Source of the DNA: Alligator mississippiensis
Lineage: Eukaryota > Chordata > Crocodylia > Alligatoridae
NCBI RefSeq assembly: GCF_030867095.1
Contig: NC_081833.1
Span: 73,661,395 to 73,725,394 of the forward strand
Direction of reading: 5' to 3'
Length of the DNA: 64,000 nucleotides
This document shows, in pieces, positions 1-22,648 of this stretch (position 1 is its first letter; every line of letters begins with the position of its first letter). A program made the translations under genes and the position numbers. The notes under the pieces are model-generated. The model saw only the letters and a program-made list of their open reading frames with translations. It was not told where the DNA came from and did not search any database.

Positions 1-322
1 GAATTGCCTGAATTTTGCAGCAGAGAAGTAGAGCAGTGGGATGGCTGCAAGACAGTTTCCTAAATTACATCTTTCTGCAGTTGTAGTCCCCCACTGATTA
101 AGTCATTTATCTGCAACTGTAAAGCTCAAAAAGGCTCAGGATTTTGTGAATCATCACTTGACGACAAACAGTAGTAGTTATCAGTACAGCAGTGTAATGC
201 AAGACTAGAGTTTTGGCAGTTTCCAAGTTTTCTTATTTTATTTTTTGTCTGAAGTGCACAGAAGCTTTGGGATGGGAAGGATTTAAAAGTAGTAAGGTGA
301 TTCTTCCAAGCCATTTACTTAC

Positions 323-3300
323 CGTACATTTTCTCCCACACGAGGAACAAGCCGCAGAAGCCAAGGAAGGCGGCAGTGGCACCAACTACAGTCTTCCACT
401 CCTTTGTTCCCTTGTTCATTTCAGCATAAGTCTGATTGAATTTGATATGATACACTGAAAAGAAAGTTTCAAGATGTTCTCTTTATACTCCAGGGTGCAA
501 ACACTGCAGACATTCAGATGGGTCTCCCCTTTGCAGGGATGAGAGATTTGTAAGGCCAGTTCTAAAGCACAAGGATGTTATAACAACTTTGCAATTAAGC
601 TGCATCTTTCATGCAGAAAGACTAAGGTATTTCACAAAGGTTAATACATGCTGTTGAACTGCACTGCCCACTCTGTAGATGGAGAAACCAATGCACTAGC
701 AAGAAAGATCTTTTGCTGGAAGTCTTGCAAAGAGTCTGACGGATTCACCCACCAGATTTGTTTGAACAGGAATGGTTTTACAGCTAAGCGAGTCAGGGTA
801 TCTGGGTCTTATCCCCGCTTTTAAGTTTCTTAAGGCTTTTAAGAAAGCTATTTCCGTTCTGGTCTGAGTCAAGCCTCATAGCTTTTTTTTAAAGTTACTG
901 GGGGTGGCGGGGGCAGATCAAATGTTTCTTGCATTTAAGAGATGCTTCGAAGAGACAGAACATCATGGCTTGCAGGCCAACTACATGCATCTAGAGTCAT
1001 TTTAATAAAGACACTAGCATTCTCTGTGCCAATCCTGTACTGAAAAGCCCTCACTTAATACCTGCACCAACAGACTTTCATCTCTCCCATCACTTTAACC
1101 AAACTTAGGGCAATGTTTAGGTTAGTTTCTTACTTTATTACAGTTCTGTGCAATTAATATGATCAGCCATTGTTCAAAGTAGCAAGGTACAAGACCTTCT
1201 TGAACTTCTGGCAGTTGGCTCACCACAGAACATAGCACCATGCAATGTCAGAAAAGCTGGGTTAGATAAGGAGTCAGAAGGTGCAAAGTGTTAAGCCAAG
1301 TTTGAAACCTAGGTTCACTTTCCAGTTTCCCCCTCCTTCAGCCAGCAACTTCATCTACAGGATGTAAGGGGCTTTGTCTGAACCATCCAACTGAAGGACT
1401 TAGACACAGATGGTGGCTGCAAAATAGGGGTGAAGTAGAAAGAGGGAAAGACAGGAGATCTAAAGATCTACCACACAAGATATTTCCAAGGAAGGCAGAG
1501 TAAACCAGCCATGCTTGCTGCTCATGAGCACAGGATATGGCCTACACACCAGTCCAGCTTAAGAGAAAGACCTCTGAAAACAGGGCTCTTAAGAAAAGCT
1601 ATTGGCTGAAACAGCCAGGCACTCAGCAGCTTGAGGCTGTTTCAAAGTTGCTTTGCATGACCCTTGTCTCTGCTTCTAAGTCAGCACTTCTAACTGCTCT
1701 AAAACCTCAAAGATGTCCAGGTGTTTAGTGCTTTAGCCAACTGCTGATACTGCACTCTTTCCTATCGGCTTCAGTCGATTAACCCCCACAAGTATCTCTG
1801 CACTGCCTCAAGACTTTCAACCCACAAAAATCCATTTACAGGATTAGCCTTAGACCCTTACTGTATGCTTTGTCCTTTCCCAGGAGCATTTCCATCAACA
1901 GTGAATGCGTAAGAGATCAGACTGGCAGCAGGAGGGTCGATTGGCTTTCAAAAATGAAATACCTACGTGCAACTTTCTCATCAATGGTCAAGGCGTTCCA
2001 TGATGCCTTTTCCTTTTCCTTCAGGGCCTTCTGCTCAACAGAGAGAGTCTTCGTGTATCGCGCATCAGGCAGGGGAATGTTACGACGATCCACATAAGAC
2101 GGGAGGCTGGCGTCCTCCATGCCCACAACAGCTGCAATAAAGGGTGGGAAGAAAGAAAGGGAAACTCAGAATTTTTATTTGACATACTAGAGCCAAAAAA
2201 ATTGAAGTTCTATCAGCAACAATATTAAGATTCCCCACAAATAAAGCGGATGTCAAGAAGTCTTAAGGGAAGTGTGCTTCTAGACAAGTTATCTTCAACA
2301 GCAACGAGGGGGAAATAACAGTAACCAAGAAGATTACATTTGCTCTATATCCAGGTTACCTTATGTGCATCAATCATACAGCAAAGAAGAGAAGGATTTT
2401 AAAACATTCTGAAATACAAAGTTTGGCAGAGGGTGTCCCAGCTTCAATTAGCACACCTCCCACTAAGTACTATTCTCCCTGACATTTCAAATAGTAGATC
2501 TTCCTTTAAGTATTTATGTTTTCCTTTACAATTTCTTCCAATCCCCTCTCTCTGGATCTTGCAATTCCAGGATCCCTGAAGTGCTAATGCTGTTCTCTGA
2601 CACCACCTACTGGTGATGGCACAGATTAATAACATGCTTTCAATCACCCAGGCACTTGTGTTTCACCATTCCTCGGTTCTGCTTCTGTTGTCTTGCTTCC
2701 ACCCCCTCCAGGTAGTTTTTGCTAGATATCCATCTAATATTCCTCCATCTTCAAACACAGAAAGTCACAAATGTTCAACCTACGTTAGCATGTTATTTCT
2801 TCAGCTAGCCACACACCCAAAAAAAGGCCTGATCCCTGACAGAGTGTATTGCTAGAATAACTGCACTGAATGCAGCACGTTTGGCCCTATAGAAGTTGCT
2901 ATTAAAAGGAAATAAAGGTGCACGCTCAGAGTAATTATAATTTCAGTGTGCACTTAAGTCTTAAGGAAGCTTTATGTTGCTTTGCTCTTGAGAAATGTGA
3001 AAAGGGGCAGACCACAATTTTACTGAACAATGTAGTAGTCATTAAAAAAAAAAAAAAATGGATGTTCTTTCTAAGCAAAGTCTTGTTACAACATGTCAGC
3101 CAGCTTTCTACTCCTCCTTACTTCTACCAGTGATTAACCTGGATTTGATAGGCGCTTGCATTTGTCAAAATTTAAAGCTCAGGATAAGGGGACATAGAAA
3201 TAACTGAAGGTTTTCTCTTTTCCTATCTCTGTGCAACAGGAAAAGCACACAGCATACCTTGTCCATGTCCTCTCATGCAGATGGATGTAGAAATGGCTCG

Positions 3301-3336
3301 CTTGCCAACTAAACTAAATGCCCTAGAAGCCAACAT
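323..3336 (-). CDS. COX4I1: Cytochrome c oxidase subunit 4 isoform 1 (partial, last exon outside window)
   Basis: Nuclear-encoded subunit of mitochondrial respiratory complex IV in the inner membrane, where it helps assembly and ATP-dependent control. Three coding exons are seen on the minus strand: 3336-3258, 2131-1967 and 454-323, joined in phase by GT-AG sites. Together they give 125 codons of an expected ~169. The first begins [17 protein letters not shown], a basic, Ser-rich mitochondrial presequence with its AUG one base after the splice acceptor, so exon 1 is non-coding. The second carries [14 protein letters not shown] and [12 protein letters not shown], both hallmarks of COX4. The third has [20 protein letters not shown] and then the single membrane helix ([14 protein letters not shown]). 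The final exon (the C-terminal ~45 residues in human) must lie left of base 1. Head-to-head with EMC8. The presequence and TM residues fit isoform 1 and its synteny better than isoform 2. Confidence 0.96.
455..1966 (-). other. COX4I1: COX4I1 intron between the second and third coding exons
   Basis: Intron bounded by a donor reading GTAGGT and an acceptor TTTTCAG on the minus strand. It splits a Leu codon (C|TG). No recognised repeat or second gene seen; ordinary AT-balanced intronic sequence. Confidence 0.85.
2132..3257 (-). other. COX4I1: COX4I1 intron between the first and second coding exons
   Basis: Intron with donor GTATGC and acceptor TTGCAG on the minus strand, phase 1. It contains a short poly(A) run near 3045-3058. 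No other gene or clear repeat was recognised. Confidence 0.85.
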
Positions 3337-3428
3337 CCTATGGGAGAGGGAAAAAAAAGCAGATAGTTACCAGCCAAAGATGGCAGATTCATACATATAA
3401 ATGGAGGAAATCTACACCCTATGCATTA

Positions 3429-3645
3429 GAACAGCATTCCCAACCTTTTTGGACTCAAGGCCTCGCTCTTGACCTGCAGCCCCGCAGCCCCTCACTCCCA
3501 AACAGCTGCCCCCCTCCCACTCCCAGACTCCAGCCGCTCAGTGTGTGGGCCAGGAGGTGGGTATGCATATGCCCCCCCAAAAAATTTCTGCACCCACAAA
3601 AAGTGTGGAGAAAGCGTAAGGAAAAACACTGCAACAAATCAATCC
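3429..3645. mobile_element. hAT-like DNA transposon fragment
   Basis: The stretch begins CAGCATTCCCAACCTTTTTG followed by GACTC and runs of C-rich sequence. This is the typical end of hAT-family non-autonomous elements (consensus CAG-GGTTCCCAAACTTTTTGGACTCG). The matching far end was not found, so it is truncated or decayed. It lies in the first COX4I1 intron, upstream of the coding start. Confidence 0.45.
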
Positions 3646-4239
3646 TTTTTCAAAAATCTTGGACTCCTTATTCAGGCTTTTCCACTGGCCCCTGCGCAGA
3701 GCCTAGTCCGAGGTGCTGTCAAGGGAAGCGGGTCGCCAGCGCTTCAGTGGATTAACCCTGAGCTCAGCCACAAGTTCTCACAAGCACCTTATATTTATAG
3801 AAAATGTAGAAAGGAGGTAGCGGCGTCTGAAAAGGTAACATCAGGCCTAAAAACACTGTGTGCGCGCTTCAAGGCCTGGCAGGGAACACCTGACCTTGCA
3901 AGGGGACTGCACCAGGGACCAGAAAGCAAGCGTCTCTTGGTGACGCCACAACAGCACCTCCGCTCCCGCCTGACCTGCCAGACACAGCCTGCTGGAAGGA
4001 CCGAGGAGGCCTCAATTCTCTGCCTGAACCCATTATATCCTTGCAGGGATTTTACAGATAGAGCTGGTCACCGCACCCCTTTCATCCTGCTGGATGCAAA
4101 ACCACCCCAACGAAGGGGCTCTGCTCCATACCAGCTGCCCTGCCCTGCCCTGTCCTTTAAACACAGCGCCTGGGTCCCCTCCCCCAGCTGCAGGGAACCA
4201 GGAAGCTGCAGGGGAAGGGGAAGCGGGCAGGCACTGGGG

Positions 4240-4912
4240 GCCCCCCCCCATCACCATGCAATGCGTTCCCTTAGCAACAGCTCCCTACCCATCACCATAC
4301 AACACATCCCCATAGCAACTGCCCCTTAGCAGCAGCCCCCTACCCCACATCGCCCTGCAACACAGCCCCGTAGCAATAGCTTTTTCGCAAGGTGATGCCT
4401 GGAAACAGCCCCCTGCTGCCCCCCACGTCACCAGGCAACATGGTCCCTTGGCAACAACCCCTTAGGAACAGCCGCCTACCCTCCTCCCATTATCATGCAA
4501 CCCATTTGCTTAGCAATGGCCCCTAGGAACAGCGCCTCCCCCCATGTCATCATGCAATGCATCCCCTTGGCAACAGCCCCCTCCCATCACCACGGAAACT
4601 GTTCCCTTAGCAACATGCCCTTAGCAACAGCCCCCTTCATGCAGCGTGGTCCCTTAGCAACAGCCCCCTCCCCACCATGCAACATGTTCCCTTAGCAACA
4701 GCCCCCTCCCCGTGCAACATGTTCCCTTAGCAACAGCCCCCTCCCCACCGTTACCATGCACTGTGCTCCCTTAGCAACAACGCCTTAAGAAGGAACAGCC
4801 CCCTCCCATCACCGTGCAACGTGTTCCTTCGGCAACCGCCCCTCGCAACGTGCCCTTAGCAACAGCCCCTCCTCCCCCGACACCACGTAACGCATTCCCT
4901 TTAGCAACAGCC
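4240..4912. repeat. Degenerate minisatellite (~35-44 bp unit) built on RFX X-box-like motifs
   Basis: Tandem array in which each unit reads roughly CCATGCAACATGTTCCC followed by TTAGCAACAGCCCCCTCC. The 14-mer GTTCCCTTAGCAAC occurs exactly at 4265, 4601, 4686 and 4721. Close variants lie at 4306, 4442, 4561, 4615, 4648, 4765, 4823, 4850 and 4894. Spacing is irregular (35, 38 and 44 bases). AGCAAC fits the RFX half-site RGYAAC, and GTTCCC-TT-AGCAAC aligns with the palindromic X-box GTTGCCATGGCAAC. The array sits at the edge of the COX4I1/EMC8 CpG island, between the two genes' coding starts. The repeat is seen directly; RFX binding is inference. Confidence 0.85.
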
Positions 4913-5230
4913 CCGGCCCCGACCCCGCGCACCCGCCGCTGCCAACGACCTGGCCTGTCCTCCAGGCCTGCGGTCGAGAACGGAAGAGACACAGGCGCGG
5001 CGGAAACGCAAAGCACGCCGGGATGCGGGTAGGGCCGCACGCTGCAGAACGGACTGTGTTTGTCCCTCTGCGCGTCCCGTCGCCAGCCGCCGGCGGCCCT
5101 TTACGGCCGGCAGGAGGGGGCGGGGCCCTTTTTGTCCCTCGCCGCGCGCCGTCCCCCGGCGCTGCTTGACGGCCGTTTCGCGACGGCGGTGCTGAGGGAG
5201 CCGGGCCCGGTGGGGCCCGCGCGGGGTACG

Positions 5231-14948
<9,718 letters not shown>

Positions 14949-16265
14949 GAAGGCTCCCACTGACTAATTTATTGGCATTTCCACTGTATGCTGAAGATAT
15001 AAAAATGATATTTTTGAATGTAAATAAGATAATATTCAGTACCTTAAGTGGAAACCCAGCAGATTAAAAGTGGCACATCACTTGGTCAAGAGTGATAGGG
15101 CCTATAAGCAGTCAACTCTTTTTAATGAGGATCCTTAGAAATACAAATCATCAGTTAGCCATTCTTGTGGATTCCGTCCCAAATGTAGTTGAATGTTGCT
15201 ATAACCTTCCGAATCCAAACAACTTCTGCTTGTCCAAATTGTTCATATTAAAAAGTTTTGACTAACCTTTTGTAATCTTTAGAGAGAGTAATTTTTAAAG
15301 ATTTATGAAATATCTTTCAAAAACGAATCTCATCCCGAGATGAGATGTTTTTAAACTCTTACGTCACAAATATGTAAACAGAATCCAGTGGCAACTGGTC
15401 TTTTGACCTGGTTCTTAACTGGCATTATATTGATGCAGTCCAATAACATGAACTGCTAAAGATTATGCCCTGCGCACATACTGCGTTTGTTTTGCAGCAG
15501 TTTAGCATGTCACAGCTACAGAATAACATACTGAAAGCAATATTCCCAAATGCTGCAATGATTCCCAACGCCAGTGGGAATACAACCACGGTAGCTGCCT
15601 GAAAAACTGTTACGACGAAGGTAAAAACTAATCTTAACCTTGTGGTTTGTATTTAAAAAAAAAAAAGGACTTGAAGCTTGTTAATGGTTTTAAATGAATA
15701 GAAAAGCTCTGACAAAAGTGAGGAAAATAAGAAAGGACAGTGGAATACTGTTTCAATTATATGCAGTCTTTCTATCTGGTTTTTAAATGGATATATTTAA
15801 TTTTGAGCTGATTCATTCACTGTCCATTCAAATATATTTATCTGTTAAGTTAAGGGCAACTGATCTGTCTCTAGAAGGTAGATCTGTGGAGCCAAGATAC
15901 ACTCCAGTTTCATCTTACATTCATCTTTCTAATTTAATATCTTTGTTTCTAGCACAACTTGATCAGTTGATGGGGACGTTTTATAACTTCATTTTCTTTG
16001 ACCTTATTTTTATATGTATTCTTTTCTATCGGGTACACCAAAGCCATTGTACCTTATTTACTGTCTTTCCTTCGACATTATTACAGGACTTGGAACAACG
16101 CAACCTAGCAAACCTAATGAACTTGAAAGGATTGATTTTTATATTGCTCAACACTTTTTTAACAGTAACAGCCATTCCAAATGGCAGGAAAATGCTTTAG
16201 TTGACCAACTGCTGTTGTAGCTTTTCCCCCCGCTACTTGAAAATAAACTTGATGTGGGGAACGCC
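14949..16265 (+). other. EMC8: EMC8 3' untranslated region
   Basis: Sequence from the EMC8 stop codon to just past the first good AATAAA. It is AT-rich with an A-run at 15653-15667. Open frames within it, including one of 137 codons, show no protein-like features. Confidence 0.7.
16242..16247 (+). terminator. EMC8: EMC8 poly(A) signal AATAAA
   Basis: Canonical AATAAA about 1.3 kb after the EMC8 stop, followed by a GT-rich stretch (TTGATGTGGGG and TGTGG) that fits a downstream element. Confidence 0.7.
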
Positions 16266-18410
16266 ACTTGGACATTGTGGACTCTTTGATGGGGTAGGAG
16301 AGAAGGGGAGCAAGATAAATGGCCTCGGTTTAGGGCGGTTAGGGAACAAACTCATTTTTAATCTCAAAACATCCAGTCTTAATTAGCAAGATGATTTGAT
16401 TCTAGTAGAACTATCTTGGGTTATACAAATTAATGCTGCTTAGTCCATGGAGGGCATGGACAAGCAAAGGAGGCACAGCAAGTAAGGGGCATCCAGGTGC
16501 TTGACCATGCGTGAACTGTTCTGCAGGGACTGTCTGCCTCTTCTTTTCCAACAGTCAGTGAAAGCTCAGTCATGGTAGCTTAACCCTGAGTGAGGGAGAG
16601 GGAAGTTAGTGCAGTCTGATTGTTCTTTTACTGCAGGAGAAAGCAAGACACAAATAGGAAGTACAGAGCAGCTGATGCATGGAGAGTTCTCGCCCCAGTT
16701 ACACTTCCTGTCATTGTTTCTGTTGGCCTATCTACAAAACAAAAACAAAAGATTCGCAGTACTCAATCTCCTACTTTTTGTTGCTTTCCTCCAGTTCTGG
16801 CACAGGGTTCCAAACAAAAAGCCAACTCTGAGAAGTGACACTTTCAGAATTCCTGCCCCGCACTAAAAAGTGTGTGCAGTTGAGGGGGTGGTTACAGAAA
16901 TGACAGGTGCTCTTATTTCAGAGAGAAAACAAAGCGACTTGTAGAAGCATTCTCCCAAGAAGTGAGAATGTGATCTGCAGAGTCTTCATTGAACAAGTGA
17001 AACTGAAATCCAGCTTGCAGCTTGTAAGAGATGCATTTTAGTCTCTGGTATGCTACAGATCCACTGCAATTTTAACTCTACTAGGTACTATAACGTTCCA
17101 GGATAAACAGTAGGAATCGCACGCATTGTATAACAAAAACCTTTGCTTTATTTCAGCACACATCTTGTAAAGTCTAAACTTGTTGTTTCCAGGGACAGAT
17201 TATCTTAAGATGCAACATCATTAAACAGCACTGAACCGCAAGCTGATATTTCTTCTAAACTAAAGGAAATGTATTTCCCATTCTTCCCAACTAGGATGTC
17301 ATATAATCAAGTTTTTGACTATATATACATTTACATGCTCTAATTTGTTCTGGCATGAATTCATCTCTTCCCCTCTTAAGCCTTCCCAAAATGCTAAATG
17401 TTTGGTACAGATCAATTTTTGCAGTTGTAAAATAAAATTAGCACAAAGCAAAATATGTATCATTGGGAGCTGTAATCTGATAGACATGATGAACGCTATT
17501 AGTAACTGAGCAGCAGCAGCGTATTGTTAAACACTAAGAGGCTTTGCTGGAAGGGAGGGGAAAGAAGTATCATATAATGCTTTTCCCTCCTCTCACTCGT
17601 TCTTTTGTTTGCTGGTAGGTTTTTAATGAGGTCCAACGGGCATAGTGCCCACCAAGAAAGGCAGAGGCTGGTTTTAAACAAAAATGGGCCAGTGTTGCAA
17701 GGCTCACTTCCCATCCCGCCTGCTTCATTTGCATTGAAGGGTGGACAAAAGGCAGCAGTTTTATGAAGGCAAAGCCTGAACCTGCTTTGATTCATGTTGG
17801 CTTGTGAAGAAAAGTGAGAAGGCGGTTGGTCTCCATGAGGGCTGTACACTCTTCTTTGCATTGTGATTTTTTTTATTTATTTTTTGCTGCGTATTTAGTA
17901 AGCTGACCCGTGAAAGCAGCTGGGTAGTTCTTGGCAGGTGGAGCCACTGGATTATTTTTTTTTTTAGGAATTCAAGCTAACACGCCCTTTTAACCTTCTG
18001 GGGGAAACGAGATCTGGTGGTCAGGAGGAGCCTGGGGGCTGAATCTCTCATTAACTGCATCTTGGTAATTGTCTTTCTTCTGTTTTCTTCTCTTCTGTGT
18101 CATAGCCAGGATTCTCCCAACTAAGAAATCTGCCTTCAGAGCATAGCCACGTAACTTTCTTCATCAGCCCAGCGGGTTATTAAGGAGTGCCATTCAGGCT
18201 TCTCTTCCTTTGCCCGCCATCACCCGAGGTCTTAAATAGTCACCTCTTTAGTTTGCCTGCCCTTACCAGTCCAACTTCCTGAGATTAGGCGATACCTGTG
18301 TTGCTGTTAGCAACATTGGTGACAAGCAGTTCCAGCAATTAACGAGTGAAAATGGCACAAAAGGGTTCCATTTGGCAAAATTCTGCTTTTGTGTAAATGT
18401 GGGCAAGGGA

Positions 18411-18460
18411 TTATGGCCTGTTGAATGAGTTGGAATAATGGCCTATTGAATGAGTGCAAG
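18411..18460. repeat. Two-copy 26 bp tandem repeat
   Basis: Two adjacent copies of a unit reading roughly TTATGGCCTGTTGAATGAGT, differing at a few bases (AATGGCCTATTGAATGAGT in the second). Confidence 0.75.
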
Positions 18461-18554
18461 TGGTTTCCAGTGGTGATTACCCTTTGCTGAATCCAGTTCT
18501 GTGGCAGGCATGGGGATGAGTGCTAATTCTAGAGCAATATATGTGAAGAAGGAC

Positions 18555-18665
18555 TCTTTTTTTTTTGGTGATTATCTTTATTGGACCATCTACCCAGTTA
18601 GGAGAGATGTTAGATGTACTTCTGGGCACAAAGACCTTTCCTCAGTATATGAGTAAGAAAGAGAG
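18555..18665. mobile_element. Interspersed repeat fragment (TTTATTGGACCA type)
   Basis: Contains TCTTTATTGGACCATCTACC, GGGCACAAAGACC and TTTCCTCAG. These are phrases I recognise from a common reptile interspersed repeat often seen with TATTGGACCAACT and CAAAGACCCTTCTTCAG. The family was not assigned. Confidence 0.4.
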
Positions 18666-18834
18666 CTTGGTTTGGCTGTAGCATCTCGGGTTTTTTGTTT
18701 TTTTGGGTTTTTTTATTATTATTATTTTTTTGTTTGTTTTGTTTGAATGAGATCCTGCTTCCTACTCAGGTAGGTATAGTGAGTTGACCAAAGACCCAAA
18801 GAGACCCCATGATAGGCAAAGGGCATACAGTGCT

Positions 18835-19221
18835 TATTTAGTCTGGAGAAGAGAAGACTGAGGGGGGATTGAATAGCAGCCTTCACCTCCCTGCAGCGGG
18901 CTTGCAAAGAGGATGGAGCTGGACTGTTCTCAGTGAGGGCAGATGACAGGGCAAGGAGCAATGGACTCAAGTTGCAGCAAGGGGAGTTGAGGTTGGATAT
19001 TAGTAAAAACTTTCTCACAAGGAAGGTAGTAAAGCACTGGAACAGGCTACCCAGGGAGACTGTAGATTCTCCATCCTTGGAGGTTTTGAAGACCTAAGTA
19101 GACAAAGCCTCATCTGGGATGATCGAGTTGGGGCTGCTCCTGCTTTGTACAGGGGGTTAGACTAGACGGGACCTCCTGAGGTCCCTTCCAACCCTAATTT
19201 TCGATAGTTCTACAATTCTAC
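18835..19221 (+). mobile_element. CR1 LINE, 3' end fragment
   Basis: Shows the CR1 3' coding end and tail: TAAAAACTTTCTCACAAGGA, GGTAGTAAAGCACTGGAACA, GGAGGTTTTGAAGAC, GACCTCCTGAGGTCCCTTCC. It ends in degenerate TTCTAC-type octamer repeats, as CR1 does. 5' truncated, moderately old. Confidence 0.88.
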
Positions 19222-22200
19222 ACAATACACTGGCCAAGAAGTCCATCAATAGCTAACAATCTATAGATTTTCTGAGACACTAAAGACATCTGATTTCCAA
19301 AGAGTGTTGAACACCTTGCCTCTAAGTTGGGGGCCTTTCAGAAGTATTTACTTTTGGGCACCCATAAACTGTCACCCCAAATCACTAGACACTGAAAATA
19401 TTGGCTGGGGTGGCGCTGTCTGACCAAGAATAGTTCCATGGGAGAGGGAGTCTTGTCAGGGTCGACTCAAGGGTTTGGTGATGGGAAGAACAAGTGTCCC
19501 ATCCTGCTCAGACAAATGGGGATGGTTAAAAGAATGGGAACTGGTAGCTGGCAGCTTCACTGCATGGGAGGTATACCTATATCTAGTGTTCACCATGTTA
19601 TGGGTGATCTCTCCCTCTTCCTACCAGTACAGCTGGCCAAGTGCTCAGGTCCCATTGTAGGTAGATTTTCTGTAGCAAGTTGATGCCTCTGGCAAAGGCT
19701 GCCTTGTGTTGCTGTTAATGCTGGTGCAACTAAGCCTATCAGGAGGGCCCGTAATGCAAAGTGGTTAAAACACAGGAATGAGCTGATGGGCATCATTACA
19801 GATAAATAGACTGGGGAAAACTGATTCTTGTTCCTAGTTCTGCCACAAACTCACTATGAGGTCTCTAGCCAGGGATTTCAGAGCTTATTTTCAACCGTGA
19901 TCAACACCATGTAGCCCTTGCACCTCAGCACGTTTGTGATTTGCTAAAAGTTTCCCCCAAAATTTGGCTTCTAACTGTTATCTGTGTTCAGCCCCGTGCA
20001 GTGCGGACAATGCTACTTAACAACTGCGGTAGCTTCCTTGGATATTTTATTTGTGTTTTTAACCTGCCCAGCAGAGCTTTACTTGAGACAGAGGCCCTGC
20101 TGGTACATTAGGTGCTGTACAAGCTCATAGCGAGAGATGGTCACTGCCCTGAGAACTGACGGGCCAAATGGAGAAGACACAAGCAGGGGGAAGTGGAAAC
20201 AGGTAGAGAGAGAGGGAAGCTAGTTGCTGTATTCCTTTGAATATAAGATGCGCTTTTCAAAAGTGAACTACTCTAAAAATGGCCTGTCTTGCATTCAAGT
20301 CAAAGTTTGGGGGGAGCGGGGGAAAAGCTCTCGCATTTATCACAGTGGTTATATCCTTGTAAATGTGTCTTAAGCAACAAATACAGCTTTCCCTTCAATC
20401 GAGAGTCAGAAAAGGTTGGTGCATCTTCCATTCAAAGGCACATTACAGTTGAAGGAACGTGGTGTCTGAAGTCCTGTCTTGGCTCAAAGTCCCGTTTCAG
20501 GGGCCTGCTTGCTGGAACTCACTGCCCCTGCCTGGAAAAGTGCTTTGAGATCCTTGGCTGCAGCAAGCAGATGCTCGCTGCCAGAGGATGCCAGCTGGGA
20601 GGAACTTGTGTTTTCTCCTAACTCAGCGGATGTTCCTGAGGGGAAACATGCTTACCCAGCACTTGTGAGCCACACTTCTCCATGCATTCTGTTCTGCTGC
20701 TGGAGAGGAGCCTAATGCCTGTAAGTCATCCGGGGGGACCTGCTGCTTCTCTTCCCTTCTGCTCACGCTTCATCAGTATCTCATTACTCGGGCTCTGGGT
20801 CCTCGCGCTGCTCCTCCACTGCCTCCGAGTCCCGCGATGCACCGTTCCTTGCCATTCAACTCCCAAACCTCCTTGCCACATAGCCTTCCACAACAGGTGG
20901 TGACTTTTGCCATGTAGAATCCACTAGAGACTTAACTGAAACCATTGATTTTGTTGTCACTTGGTTTTAACCCACATCTCTCATGCAAAAGCCATTCGGC
21001 TGCTGTGCTAGCTAGGCCCCTCTCGCAGTTTTGTCTGTGGTTGTGAAAGGTTACAGGCCTGCCAGCGCACTGAACTGGGACAGACTTGGCTGCTGTTGCA
21101 ATAATAGCATCACATGAAAAGTGAGCTTGGTCCTCATTTTCACTGTGTGAAGGTGGCCCTGAATGCCCTTTGTCTAGCTGTTCTCGTTGGTTTTGCAAAT
21201 CTTACCAGGCTGTGGAGCAAGGCGGAGCGATGGACTGAAAAGGTACAGCCACAGGGTAATACAGAGCCCTGAGGAGAGTCCTAGCGGAAAGTACAAAACA
21301 GTTCTTCTTCCAAGCTGGTTTGTGAAAGCTGTAGTCCTTCAAAAGATAATTGAACAGAACGTGCCTAGACAAAAGCTCTCCCGCTGAAATAATTATTCAG
21401 CCATCAGACTTTGGTTACCAGAGGGACAGGTTTGTGTTCAAGTTTCTTTGGAAACATAACAGCTTCCTTGAGAGTTTCAGTATAGGCAGATCAAATATTT
21501 CCCATTCTGTGCACTGACCTTGATTTTGTTCTTAGCAGGCTTGGAGATCTGACGTACAGTAGTTGCGAGGGTCTGGACATACAGCAGTGGTTCCTTGAAA
21601 TGGGATGAAGTCATTTCTGCAAAGGCAAGGGGCAATCCCTTAATCACACACCGCAGTGCCGGGGAGAATCCAGCTCCTGCAGTCATTCAAGACCTACCCT
21701 TGCCATAAGGTTGCTGGGCCATGATTTTATCATAGCCCTTCCAAACCTCTGTCTCAGATTTAGATGGCCACCAGGAAGGTGCGATGATCACCCCAGGCTG
21801 CTGATGTGAGATTTTAACACTGCAATGTCTGAAATTGTCCAATAGAGCAGGTATCCCATTTAAAAAAGAGAAGAACAAAAATTTGGGGTCTTCCTAAGTC
21901 TAAGTACTAAGATTTGTCTCCAGAACATACTGACCCAGGAGGTTTCACTTGGGTTTGGATCACGGTTCTGATCTGATGTGAGCAGGGAAAGGTGACTCCC
22001 GAGGGTATGAAGTGGGGCAAGGAGTGAAGCAAGGGGATGTTTGTCTGTAGCACTTGCCATGCTATCAGCAGCGCACTGGTGTACACAATTGGCACGCGCT
22101 TGGCTGCCTTTGGAAGTGTGGCGTGTCCTCGCTGCACTTGGTTGCATTGGTGAAAGCGGGGCTGCTTTGTGGGTTAGCCTCCCTCGGACCCCTATGCTGC

Positions 22201-22404
22201 CATCCAGCCTAGTGCCACGTGGGACATTTTTTAGTATATTCCAGTTCCCACAATTCCTTCTGTTCTATCCCATAATCCTCTGTTTGCACTCCTGCAGTTC
22301 TCCAGTCCTTCCTAGAGCGTACTCTTCTTCGTGGTGGTGCCCGTCTCTCCACCTCCGGAAGCAGACTTGCTGCACCGATCAGCATGTCTGTGCTTGCTTT
22401 AGAG

Positions 22405-22648
22405 CAGTGGAGCTCACCCTTGCTCTCATGGGCTAGACGAGTGGTTTGGAGCCAGTCCACGGGCTGGATCGGAGCCCACCCTGCCTCCACGTGACCTTGG
22501 CTGGCCCCACGCCACCCCTGCCTGCCTTGGGATGGGACCCTACACTGCCCTGCATGGCCTGATCTTGTACGCACAGCCACAGCCCACGATGTCCCCCAAA
22601 TTTTGGGACTGGTGGGTAGGCCCATGGGCTGGGGGTTGAGCACCCCTA
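22405..22648. mobile_element. hAT-like MITE with terminal inverted repeats and target duplication
   Basis: The left end CAGTGGAGCTCACCC and the right end, read in reverse, TAGGGGTGCTCAACCCCC are imperfect terminal inverted repeats followed on both sides by CATGGGC. The 8-base flanks CTTTAGAG (22397-22404) and ATTTAGAA (22649-22656) match at 6 of 8, the target length of hAT transposons. It has no coding capacity. Confidence 0.65.

Noticed and set aside
3469-4329. 286-codon open frame on the plus strand
   Set aside because: It runs through a decayed transposon and into the X-box-like minisatellite, has low-complexity composition and no family resemblance. Its length comes from the repeat's lack of stops.
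15787-16200. 137-codon hydrophobic open frame on the plus strand
   Set aside because: Lies within the EMC8 3' UTR in AT-rich DNA. The Leu/Phe/Ile richness follows from composition, and no homology was recognised.
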